From positions 1 through 45,636 of the forward strand of contig WRGT01000064.1 in the NCBI GenBank assembly GCA_009787025.1: 45,636 nucleotides of DNA, in the 5' to 3' direction. This DNA is from Spirochaetota bacterium (GTDB lineage: Bacteria; Spirochaetota; UBA4802; UBA5550). The notes beneath the pieces were generated by a model. The model saw nothing but the letters and a program-made list of their open reading frames with translations, was not told the DNA's origin and made no database searches. Positions within the stretch are counted from its first letter, which is position 1. Each line of letters starts with the position of its first letter. This document shows positions 24,935 to 32,920 of the stretch, one piece after another. The position numbers were made by a program, and so were the translations under genes.

Positions 24935-24957
24935 TCTATAATTTACAAAATAACATA
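24935..24957 (+). repeat. 23-nt element, copy 1 of 3
   Basis: Starts TCTATAATTTACA and ends AATAACATA. Near-identical copies occur at 28710-28732 and 29866-29888 in the leaders of two SH3-domain genes. Here it lies after the HEPN relic, 195 nt before the phospholipase-like gene. Shared upstream elements suggest common regulation or a trace of duplication. Confidence 0.5.
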
Positions 24958-25088
24958 AGAATATATATGTGTCAATAATACAATTTTTTTTAAAATGACT
25001 TGAAGACAATATTTTTTAATACATAGATTTCTTTGGCTTGCGTTGTATAAGTTAAAAATATAAAGAATCCATATCTCAAATTTATTGC

Positions 25089-25116
25089 TTTACAAGCATA
25101 AATTTACAAGCATAAA
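25089..25116 (+). repeat. Perfect tandem duplication of a 14-mer
   Basis: TTTACAAGCATAAA is repeated twice head-to-tail, ending 36 nt before the start codon at 25153. It may be a paired operator or a replication slip; nothing else points to either. Confidence 0.6.
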
Positions 25117-25152
25117 GGTAGAGTTATAATTTAATAAGTTTATGGAGGATCA

Positions 25153-26241
25153 ATGCCGGGAATTTATACTCATAACTATATCTTTCGTAAAGCTGTTGAA
25201 AATATAGTTAAAAATAAAAATAAAATTTTTTTAAATAGAAATATAGAAGTTCTGTTCTCTACGCCTGCATATTTTCAGGCAGGACTGTTTGGGGCAATAG
25301 GACCTAACATATTTGATTACATGGAGATAATCAGAAAGGGTAACAGATACTGCAATGAAATATCCTTTGCTCTTCATAATAAAAATTCTAAGACATATTT
25401 ACAGCATTTAATCAATATTGTAATAAGCAATAAGGATATGAGGAGTGAGTGGACATCTTTGCAAAGGAGTTATCTTCTTGGGTATATATCTCATTTAGTA
25501 GCAGATTCATTTGTTCATCCCTATATATTCTTTAGTTCGGGTTTCCCTAATAATATGGAGAAGGATGAGATTAACTTTTCCAAAATAAGAAATCTTAGAT
25601 TTCAGTATAATATTGATAATTATTTTCTCTATAAAGATGAATCAGGCGCTGTTATAAATTCTCTGGGTGAGATGCTGCCTCTTTACACTTTTAAGAATAA
25701 AAAAATTGTATGGCCTGCAATAAAGTATCTTGTACTTGAATCTTTAAAGAGGGATAATGAATCTCTCTTTAAAAAATATTTTAGAGACATTAAAGACAAA
25801 AAAATTGATGGCGATATAGTTTATGTAAAAAATTTTGATAAGATTCCCAAGATGATTCTATACTGCTATAAGCTCAAGAGAACAGATAATCCTAAAGTGA
25901 TTGAGATTCTTGATAAATTGTGTAATAATAAACTTGTATATTCTGATTTTTTTATAAGATATCCGGCTGCAAGGAGAGTTGATGAAGATGCAATGAATAT
26001 TCATCAAGGCAGATGGCAATATCCCGCATTACAAAAGGGGTTTAGGTATGAGTCTGTACTCCAACTGATAAAATCTTCAATTGAACAGATTACCAAAATT
26101 TGGGAGAGCTTTATGCAGTCTGCTTATGATAATAAGCCCTTTGAAATAAATGAGATTCTTTCTTTAAATCCTTATACAGGCGAGAACGGCGTTTATTTTG
26201 AGGATATGAATATTAAAGACCCTGTTAAATTAAAGGTATGA
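25153..26241 (+). CDS. Zinc-dependent phospholipase C family protein
   Basis: A 362-residue protein whose N-terminal third matches the zinc-dependent phospholipase C/S1-P1 fold: MPGIYTHNYI with H7, GPNIFDY with D55, and GYISHLVADSFVHPYIF with H114, D118 and H122, which would bind the metal cluster. The remainder, from about residue 140, is helical and unassigned. No signal peptide is apparent, so a role in internal lipid or nucleic-acid turnover is possible. TATGGAGGATCA upstream is a strong ribosome-binding site. It is a lone gene before the SH3 array. Family members in anaerobes are mostly uncharacterised. Confidence 0.8.
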   Translation: MPGIYTHNYIFRKAVENIVKNKNKIFLNRNIEVLFSTPAYFQAGLFGAIGPNIFDYMEIIRKGNRYCNEISFALHNKNSKTYLQHLINIVISNKDMRSEWTSLQRSYLLGYISHLVADSFVHPYIFFSSGFPNNMEKDEINFSKIRNLRFQYNIDNYFLYKDESGAVINSLGEMLPLYTFKNKKIVWPAIKYLVLESLKRDNESLFKKYFRDIKDKKIDGDIVYVKNFDKIPKMILYCYKLKRTDNPKVIEILDKLCNNKLVYSDFFIRYPAARRVDEDAMNIHQGRWQYPALQKGFRYESVLQLIKSSIEQITKIWESFMQSAYDNKPFEINEILSLNPYTGENGVYFEDMNIKDPVKLKV

Positions 26242-26372
26242 TTTATAAGTATAATGGTTGATGAAAAAAGAAAGAGTTTCGCGCAAGATCGCAGGGGCTG
26301 CAATTTTGCCGCCCGCAATTGTGAAAAAATTTTTACTCGCATAAAAATAATTTAATGAATGATGGAATTTCC

Positions 26373-27515
26373 ATGAAGAAAAAAATAATACTAATCAGCA
26401 GTGTAACTGTAATTACAGCAGCAGGTTTAATTCTGTTTTTAGTTCTGTCAAAAAGTAAAACTTATGAAGAAAAAGAAATTCCCGGAATTATTCAAGACAC
26501 AATTAAACCGAATGATAAATTTGTTGCGGCAAAATCCGGCTTAAATCTTCGTTCAGATTCTGATAAATCGTCAAAGATTATAACTTTAATTCCATTCGGA
26601 ACAAAGGTCGCCATAGAAAAATCAGATGGAAATGAAATATTTTTGGACGGAAGATATGGTAAGTGGGTAAATGTAAAGTTCGCTAATAAAATAGGATGGG
26701 TATTTAGCGGATTTTTATGTGATTTTAAACCTGATACTGTTATAAAACCTGCGGCTGCTTTTTACAGGGATAAATACAGGAAGAGTGGTTACTCTTAGTT
26801 TAAGGAACTTACCCATTTTAAGGATAGTGAAGTATCTATCGAAGAAATTTTAGATAATTATATTGTTTTAAAAACTCCGGCGCCATTGGAAGGTACTATT
26901 GATGCGGGTTGTTTTGTATGGAGATATGATGTAAAGCAAAAAAAATTTTTTGAGGAGGCCTTCTTTAACGAGAAGTTTGATCCACCAATACATCGTTTAT
27001 TTAGAATACATCTTTTATATTTAGATAACGATAAATATCCCGATTTAGTTGCCGTAGATGGATTTGATGGTAATGGGTGGATTTATATTCTACTTGGATC
27101 GGAAAAAGGATTTAAAAGCGTTTTTGATTGGTGGGATAATTGTAGTGATCTTTATGATTATACTGCAGGCTCTTGCGGAGATATGGAATTTGCATGTGAA
27201 AAAATAATTAACCTTGTTGAAGATCCTGGCATTATGTATTTTTTTAGATTCAATTGCGATAAGAGAAAATTTGAGAAATATGCGGAGGGTCAACCTGCTT
27301 TGTCAGATGGCATTATAACATCAATTGATTTAAAAAGCCTGTCTGTTGTCATAAATGATTCAAAAGATACATCATATAAATTCTATAAGGGTTACTCATC
27401 AGGTTGGTCCGCTGAAGAGTTGAAAAAGATGAAATTAAAAAAAGGTGATAAAGTATCACTTAAGTATGTAACTATTGACGGTAAAAAAATAATCATTGAT
27501 ATATGGAAAAAATAG
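26373..27515 (+). pseudogene. SH3-domain protein, copy 1, interrupted by an in-frame amber codon
   Basis: The frame encodes a membrane-anchored N-terminus (KIILISSVTVITAAGLILFLVL), an SH3_3 domain (about residues 45-115) and the C-terminal region shared with the three following paralogues. A TAG at 26796-26798 (codon 142) breaks it between the two halves, yet similarity continues without a gap in the same frame to 27515. The break is thus a single point change, or a sequencing error. The N-terminal fragment alone could still make an anchored SH3 domain of 141 residues. I start at ATG 26373 by comparison with the paralogues. Confidence 0.75.
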
Positions 27516-27572
27516 TAAAAAGAAGAATTAAATAAAATTTAATCTATCTATCTATAGCAGGAGAGAATTCCC

Positions 27573-28688
27573 ATGAAGAAAAAAATTTTATTCAACAGTA
27601 TATTTGTTTTATCCTGCGTTCTATTTCTGTCAACGCATATAATAAATGGAGCAGAGACCGATCAATCAAAAGATAAATATGTTGCGGCAAAGTCCGGCTT
27701 AAATCTTCGTTCAACTCCTGATAAATCGTCAAAGATTATAACTTTAATTCCATTCGGAACAAAGGTCACCATAGAAAAATCAGACGGCAAAGAAATATTT
27801 TTAGACGGAAGATATGGTAAGTGGGTAAATGTAAAATATGATAATAAAACAGGGTGGGTATTCAGCGGGTTTCTCTGCGATTTTAAACCTGATACGGTTA
27901 TAAAACATGTAGCTGATTTTTATAGAAAAAAGAATAGTAATAGTGATAATGAATATATATCAAAGAATAATGGATTGACCCATTTTAAGGACAGTCAGGT
28001 ATCTCTTGAAAGTATTTTTGATAATTATATTGTCTTAAAAGTTCCATTAACTTTAATGGATGGTGATCCATATCAACTTGCTGTTGTATGGAAATATAAT
28101 ATAAAGCATAAAAAATTTTTTGAGATCCTTGAAACCATGGGGCATAAAGCGGATATATTTTATTTAGATAATGACAGATATCCCGATTTAGTGGTTGATA
28201 ATAGTTGCTGTACAAGCTTTATTATAGATTTTTACCTTGGATCGGAAAATGGATTTATAAAGCTTCCTGATTTTTGCGGTGATTATACTTGTGAAGATGG
28301 TCTTTCTTATTATACTGCCGGTTTGTGCGGAGATATGGAATTTGCATGTAGCGGAACAAAATACGACCACAAGACAGGCAAGACAGATGATGCTATTATG
28401 TTTTACTATAGATTCAACTGCAAAACGAAAAAATTTGAAAAATATGCAGAGGGTAAAGTTAGTAGATCAGATGGTAATATAGTATCAGTTGATTTAAAAA
28501 ATATGTCTATTGTTATAGAAGAGGAAAAAGAAAAGTCATATAATTTTTCTGACAAGACTTATGTATTTTATAATCGAAGTAATAAAGATATTAAGGTTAA
28601 AGATTTAAAAAAAGGTGACAAGGTAGAATTTTATTATGTAACTATTGGTAGCAAAAAAACAATCCTTAGCATGCGAGTATATGATTAA
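27573..28688 (+). CDS. Exported SH3-domain protein, copy 2
   Basis: A 371-residue secreted or periplasmic protein. A signal peptide covers residues 1-27 (ILFNSIFVLSCVLFLSTH). The SH3_3 (bacterial SH3) domain follows at about 33-105: SGLNLRSTPDKSSKIITLIP, then GKWVNVKYDNKTGWVFSGFL. The rest is a beta-rich region with YLDNDRYPDLVV, resembling calcium-binding FG-GAP-type turns, and a C-terminal strand block (KGDKVEFYYVTIG). Bacterial SH3 domains bind peptides or cell wall. The start has CAGGAGAG upstream. It is the second of four tandem paralogues and most similar to copy 3. The function is unknown; an envelope or substrate-binding role is inferred. Confidence 0.8.
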   Translation: MKKKILFNSIFVLSCVLFLSTHIINGAETDQSKDKYVAAKSGLNLRSTPDKSSKIITLIPFGTKVTIEKSDGKEIFLDGRYGKWVNVKYDNKTGWVFSGFLCDFKPDTVIKHVADFYRKKNSNSDNEYISKNNGLTHFKDSQVSLESIFDNYIVLKVPLTLMDGDPYQLAVVWKYNIKHKKFFEILETMGHKADIFYLDNDRYPDLVVDNSCCTSFIIDFYLGSENGFIKLPDFCGDYTCEDGLSYYTAGLCGDMEFACSGTKYDHKTGKTDDAIMFYYRFNCKTKKFEKYAEGKVSRSDGNIVSVDLKNMSIVIEEEKEKSYNFSDKTYVFYNRSNKDIKVKDLKKGDKVEFYYVTIGSKKTILSMRVYD

Positions 28689-28753
28689 TTTATGTATAAA
28701 TTGTACAAATCTATAATTTACATAATAACATAGAATCTATGGGGGAAATTTTT
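28686..28753 (+). repeat. Duplicated leader upstream of SH3 copy 3
   Basis: The segment from the copy-2 stop to the copy-3 start is nearly identical to 29843-29909 before copy 4 and includes the 23-nt element (28710-28732) and the ribosome-binding site GGGGGAAA. It shows that the duplicated unit included the regulatory region. Confidence 0.75.
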
Positions 28754-29845
28754 ATGAAGAAAAAAATACTTTTAACCAACAGTATATTTGTTTTAGCCTG
28801 TGTTCTATTTCTGTCAACGCATTCAATCAATGGAGCAGAAACCGATAATTCAAAAGATAAATATGTTGCGCCAAAGTCCGGCTTAAATCTGCGTTCAGAT
28901 CCAAACAAATCGTCAAAGGTTGTAACTTTAATTCCATTCGGCACAAAAGTCGCCATAGAAAAATCGGAGGAAGATGAAATATTTTTGGACGGAAGATATG
29001 GTAAGTGGGTTAATGTAAAGTATGGTACTAAGATAGGGTGGGTATTCAGTGGATTTCTTTGTGATTTTAAACCTGATGCAGTTATAAAAATTGCAGCTGA
29101 TTTTTATAGGGATGAATACAGGAAGTACGAGTGGAAAGAGGGGTGTTATACCAATTTTGAGGATAGAGAGGTTTCTATCGTAAATATTATAGATAATTAT
29201 ATTGTTTTAAGAGTTCCTGCAGCGCTATTGGATATAGCGAAAGTTGATGTTGTGTGGAGATACGATGTAAAACAAAAAAAATTTTTTGAAGCCCATAGTT
29301 ATGGATATACTATAGAAATTTTTTATTTAGATGACGACAGATATCCTGATTTAATTGTTGATACAAGCTGCTGTACAAGCTTTATTATAAATTTTTACAT
29401 TGGATCGGAAAATGGATTTATAAAGCTTCCTGATTTTTGTGATGATTATTATTGTGGAGATGATCTTTCTTATTATACTGCCGGTTTGTGTGGAGATATG
29501 GGAATTGCATGTAATGGAATATATAACAGAAAGACAAGCAAGCATGATAATATTATGTTTTACTATAGATTCAACTGTAAAACGAAAAAATTTGAAAAAT
29601 ATGCAGAGGGTAAGGTTACTGAATCAGATGGTAATATAGTATCAGTTGATTTAAAAAATGTGTCTATTGTTATAGAAGAGGAAAAAGAAAAGTCGTATAA
29701 TTTTTTTGACAAGACTTATGTATTTTATAATCGAAGTAATAAAGATATTAAGGTTAAAGATTTAAAAAAAGGTGACAGGGTAACATTTGATTATGTAACT
29801 ATTGGTGGCAAAGAAACAATCCTTAGTATACGGGTATATGATTAA
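28754..29845 (+). CDS. Exported SH3-domain protein, copy 3
   Basis: A 363-residue paralogue of copy 2 with the same signal peptide, SH3_3 domain and C-terminal region. The last 60 or so residues (for example YNRSNKDIKVKDLKKGD) are almost identical to copy 2, so the pair duplicated recently or underwent gene conversion. The centre carries paired cysteines (DTSCCTSF, then DYYCGDD) shared with copy 2, which may form disulphides outside the cytoplasm. I start at ATG 28754, after GGGGGAAATTTTT; the ATG 15 nt upstream lies before that site. Confidence 0.8.
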   Translation: MKKKILLTNSIFVLACVLFLSTHSINGAETDNSKDKYVAPKSGLNLRSDPNKSSKVVTLIPFGTKVAIEKSEEDEIFLDGRYGKWVNVKYGTKIGWVFSGFLCDFKPDAVIKIAADFYRDEYRKYEWKEGCYTNFEDREVSIVNIIDNYIVLRVPAALLDIAKVDVVWRYDVKQKKFFEAHSYGYTIEIFYLDDDRYPDLIVDTSCCTSFIINFYIGSENGFIKLPDFCDDYYCGDDLSYYTAGLCGDMGIACNGIYNRKTSKHDNIMFYYRFNCKTKKFEKYAEGKVTESDGNIVSVDLKNVSIVIEEEKEKSYNFFDKTYVFYNRSNKDIKVKDLKKGDRVTFDYVTIGGKETILSIRVYD

Positions 29846-29909
29846 TTTATGTATAATTGTACAAATCTATAATTTACATGATAACATAGAATCTATGAGG
29901 GAAATTTTT
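29843..29909 (+). repeat. Duplicated leader upstream of SH3 copy 4
   Basis: Near-identical to 28686-28753, differing by about three positions, with the 23-nt element at 29866-29888 and GAGGGAAA as ribosome-binding site. Confidence 0.75.
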
Positions 29910-30959
29910 ATGAAGAAAAAAATTTTATTCAGTAGTATAAGTGCAACATTAGTCTGTTTCATTTCACTTTTAGTTCTGTCAACACATAGTGTGAATGCGG
30001 CAGAGGGTGATGATAAATATGTTGCGCCAAAGTCAGGCTTAAATCTTCGTTCAAATCCTGATAAATCGTCAAAGATTATAACTTTAATTCCATTCGGCGC
30101 GAAAGTCACTATAGAAAAATCAGAGGGTGATGAAATATTTTTAGACGGAAGATATGGTAAGTGGGTTAATGTAAAGTATGACAATAAGACGGGATGGGTA
30201 TTCGGCGGATTTCTCTGTGATTTTAAACCTGATACGGTTATAAAACCTGTAGTTGATTATTATATGAATTATTTTAAGAAGATATTGGACGTTAAAGATC
30301 GTCCCCATTGGAAGTACAGCGAAGTATCTATTAAAAATATTATGGATAATTATATTATTCTGAATGTTCCAAACGGGATGTATGATAGCGGCAATGTTGT
30401 GTGGAAATATGACACAAGACAAAAAACTTTTTTTGAGGCATGTAAAGAGATATGTAAAGAAGCAATTCTGTATAAGGCAGAACTTTTGTATTTAGATAAT
30501 GACAAATACCCTGATTTAGTTGTTGAACAGGCAAGACATCTTGAATATGCTGATGTAGAGATTTTACTTGGATCAGAAAATGGATTTATAAAGATTTATG
30601 ATACTTCTGATTGTGATATGAATGACGGTTATTTTCTGAGTATAGGTCGTTGCGGAGATATGGAATTAGCCTATGGCGGTGATACTATGCATTTCCTTAG
30701 ATTTAATTGCAGCAATAGAAAATTTGAGAAATATGCAAAGAGTAAAGTTACTGAATCAGATGGTAATATAGTATCAGTTGATTTAAAAAATATGTTTATT
30801 GTTATAAAAGATTCAAAAGATAAGACATATAAATTCTATAAGCATTACCCATCAGTTGCATTCAAATATTTGAAGGAACTGCAAAATGGAGATAAAGTAT
30901 CATTTTCTTATGTAACTATTGATGGTAAAAAAACGATCATTAGCATAGGGAAAAATTGA
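29910..30959 (+). CDS. Exported SH3-domain protein, copy 4
   Basis: A 349-residue paralogue with signal peptide (SSISATLVCFISLLVLST), SH3_3 domain (SGLNLRSNPDKSSKIITLIP) and a C-terminal region that ends like copy 1 (DSKDKTYKFYKHY) rather than copies 2 and 3. It lacks the paired cysteines of copies 2 and 3. The open frame extends 108 nt upstream into copy 3, but the ribosome-binding site GAGGGAAATTTTT points to ATG 29910. It is the last gene of the array; the rimP operon follows behind a promoter and hairpin. Confidence 0.8.
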   Translation: MKKKILFSSISATLVCFISLLVLSTHSVNAAEGDDKYVAPKSGLNLRSNPDKSSKIITLIPFGAKVTIEKSEGDEIFLDGRYGKWVNVKYDNKTGWVFGGFLCDFKPDTVIKPVVDYYMNYFKKILDVKDRPHWKYSEVSIKNIMDNYIILNVPNGMYDSGNVVWKYDTRQKTFFEACKEICKEAILYKAELLYLDNDKYPDLVVEQARHLEYADVEILLGSENGFIKIYDTSDCDMNDGYFLSIGRCGDMELAYGGDTMHFLRFNCSNRKFEKYAKSKVTESDGNIVSVDLKNMFIVIKDSKDKTYKFYKHYPSVAFKYLKELQNGDKVSFSYVTIDGKKTIISIGKN

Positions 30960-31031
30960 TTAAACTGGAGTTAATAAGATTTTTTATAAACAGAGATAAA
31001 ATTTAAACTCTAATTAATAATAAAAAAACAG

Positions 31032-31059
31032 TTGCAAAAAAAAACATATAAATGATAAT
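31032..31059 (+). promoter_or_regulatory. Sigma-70-type promoter of the rimP-nusA-infB operon
   Basis: TTGCAA (31032-31037), a 16-nt spacer, and GATAAT (31054-31059). The predicted start point near 31066 lies just before the hairpin at 31073 and about 47 nt before the rimP start, with no other candidate promoter between hairpin and gene. Confidence 0.65.
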
Positions 31060-31072
31060 GGTTACGGATTGG

Positions 31073-31096
31073 GAGTGGCAGAGCCACTCTTTTTTT
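31073..31096 (+). terminator. Intrinsic terminator/attenuator in the rimP leader
   Basis: GAGTGGC-AGA-GCCACTC, a perfect 7-bp stem with a 3-nt loop, followed by seven T. It ends 16 nt before the preferred rimP start and starts about 7 nt after the predicted transcription start. It may terminate transcripts from the SH3 genes, but must also be crossed by rimP transcripts if the promoter at 31032 is used, so attenuation is likely. NusA feedback is known for nusA operons elsewhere. Confidence 0.8.
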
Positions 31097-31112
31097 ATGT
31101 ATGGGAACGCAG

Positions 31113-31550
31113 ATGCTGAAAAATGATATATTAAACATTATTAACAAAGCAGCTGAAAATTCCGGTTATTTTATTTATGAATCATTTGTCATTTTTAGCA
31201 AGGGAGATGCTAAAATTATAGTTAAAATAGATTCCGAAAGGGTTATATCTCATAATGACTGTGAGATTTATAGCAGGGAATTAAGCCTGCTCCTTGACGA
31301 GAGCGGACTTTTGCCAAACTATTTTCTTGAAATTTCTTCACCGGGAACTAATCGCAAGATAAGGGATACTGAAGAGTTTATAAGATTTAGAAATGCTCCT
31401 GTGAAAGTAGTATATTCATTTGGGGATCAACAGAGAGTAGCAAAGGGTATTCTTTCTGAAATTAATGAAAGTGGTATTGAAATTATAGAAGAAAAGAGTA
31501 AGATATTTATTAATCATGGTGATGTTATTAAAGCCAATTTAGATTATTAA
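31113..31550 (+). CDS. rimP: Ribosome maturation factor RimP
   Basis: A 145-residue protein required for maturation of the 30S subunit. The N-terminal alpha/beta domain holds the DCEIYSRELSLLLDE segment, followed by YFLEISSPGTNRKI, the strongest RimP signature (usually LEVSSPGLDRPL). A small SH3-like C-terminal domain follows. I use ATG 31113, six nt after GGGA; ATG 31101 in the same frame has no site and abuts the terminator. First gene of an operon with nusA (11 nt) and infB. Confidence 0.93.
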   Translation: MLKNDILNIINKAAENSGYFIYESFVIFSKGDAKIIVKIDSERVISHNDCEIYSRELSLLLDESGLLPNYFLEISSPGTNRKIRDTEEFIRFRNAPVKVVYSFGDQQRVAKGILSEINESGIEIIEEKSKIFINHGDVIKANLDY

Positions 31551-31561
31551 AAGGTTTAGTG

Positions 31562-32899
31562 ATGAGCAATAATTTTTTTGAAGCACTGCATCAGATTGCA
31601 ACAGATAAGGGTATTACAAGGGAAGAGATAGAAGGTATAGTCGAATCTGCCATGCTTTCAGCTTTTAAAAAACAGTATGGCGCTGTAGAGAATGTAAAAG
31701 TCGCCTTTGACAGGGATAAAAATACAGTTACGGTTATAACAAAAAAGATGGTTGTTAAAAAACCTACTTACCCTGCCGAAGAGATTGCCTATGATAAAGC
31801 GCTAAAGATACGTAAAGATGTTAATCTTGGCGATGAGATATATGTTGAGGAAAATCCCTTTGATTCATTCGGCAGGATTGCGGCGCAGACAGCCAAGCAG
31901 GTAATAATTCAGAAGATAAAAGAGGCTGAAAAGAATATTGTCTATAACGAATACAGTGGAAGAGAGGGTGAGCTGATTAATGGTTATCTTCAGAGGAGAA
32001 CTAAGGATAATCTTTTTATAGATCTTGGAAGGACTGAAGGGCTTTTACCTCTTAGAGAACAGAATCCCCTTGAAAGATATAAGATAGGCGATAGGGTAAA
32101 GGCTTTAATTTTATCAGTACAGAAGAGCGCTAAGGGACCGGATGTTATTCTGTCACGCGCTCACCCTAAGTTTGTTGAAAAACTTTTTGAAATGGAAATT
32201 CCTGAAATCTATGACGGAATAGTTAATATTGTTAAGATTGTAAGGGAACCGGGACTGCGAACAAAGGTTTCTGTTACAAGTGACAGGGATGATGTTGATT
32301 CCGTAGGCGCATGTGTAGGTATGAAGGGTATCCGTATTCAGTCTATAGTGAGAGAGCTTGAAGGTGAAAAAATTGATGTTGTGGCATACTATGAAGATAA
32401 AAAGATTATGGCTGCAAATGCTTTAACTCCTGCTAAGGTTAAAGAGATTATATTGACATCTGGTGGAGGAGTTATTGCAGTTGTTGATAATGATCAATAT
32501 TCACTTGCAGTTGGAAGGTCAGGGCATAATGTAAGGCTTGCATCAAGATTATGCGGGTTTGATATAGATATTAAAACAGAAGAGAATTATCAGGCATTTC
32601 TCGGATCAAGCGAGTCAAGGTCGATTGTTGAGAAACTCTTTACAACTGATGATATGGAGGAAACGCCTCTTGAAGAACTTGTTGATTTAGAACCGAGAAT
32701 AGTTAAAATTCTTGAAAAAGCGGGTATTTTTTCTGTTGAAGATCTTGTTGAAAGATCTTTTGAGGATCTTATGAAGATAGAGGGTATAGGTGAAAAAACC
32801 GCTCAAAGGATTTTAGAAATTTTGGCTGATGCGGTTGATTTTGAAGAAGGGGGAGAATCAAAGGATTTTGACGATTCCTCAGAAGAGGATCATGTATAA
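31562..32899 (+). CDS. nusA: Transcription termination/antitermination factor NusA
   Basis: A 445-residue NusA. The N-terminal RNA polymerase-binding domain covers about residues 1-125; the S1 domain (GELINGYLQRRTKDNLFIDL) runs to about 200; and two KH domains follow, with SVGACVGMKGIRIQ and LAVGRSGHNVRLASRL motifs. A single C-terminal helix-hairpin-helix region (VERSFEDLMKIEGIGEKTA) sits near residue 400, and the tail is acidic. It modulates pausing, termination and antitermination. AAGG seven nt before ATG 31562 supports the start. It is second in the operon and a plausible sensor for the leader terminator. Confidence 0.96.
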   Translation: MSNNFFEALHQIATDKGITREEIEGIVESAMLSAFKKQYGAVENVKVAFDRDKNTVTVITKKMVVKKPTYPAEEIAYDKALKIRKDVNLGDEIYVEENPFDSFGRIAAQTAKQVIIQKIKEAEKNIVYNEYSGREGELINGYLQRRTKDNLFIDLGRTEGLLPLREQNPLERYKIGDRVKALILSVQKSAKGPDVILSRAHPKFVEKLFEMEIPEIYDGIVNIVKIVREPGLRTKVSVTSDRDDVDSVGACVGMKGIRIQSIVRELEGEKIDVVAYYEDKKIMAANALTPAKVKEIILTSGGGVIAVVDNDQYSLAVGRSGHNVRLASRLCGFDIDIKTEENYQAFLGSSESRSIVEKLFTTDDMEETPLEELVDLEPRIVKILEKAGIFSVEDLVERSFEDLMKIEGIGEKTAQRILEILADAVDFEEGGESKDFDDSSEEDHV

Positions 32900-32920
32900 A
32901 AATTTAAAACAGGATTGTTC

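Noticed and set aside
26796-26798. TAG as pyrrolysine codon
   Set aside because: The protein is not a methylamine methyltransferase, paralogues have ordinary residues nearby, and no pyl genes are seen.
29802-29909. N-terminal extension of SH3 copy 4
   Set aside because: It overlaps the end of copy 3 and the duplicated leader; the ribosome-binding site and paralogues support ATG 29910.
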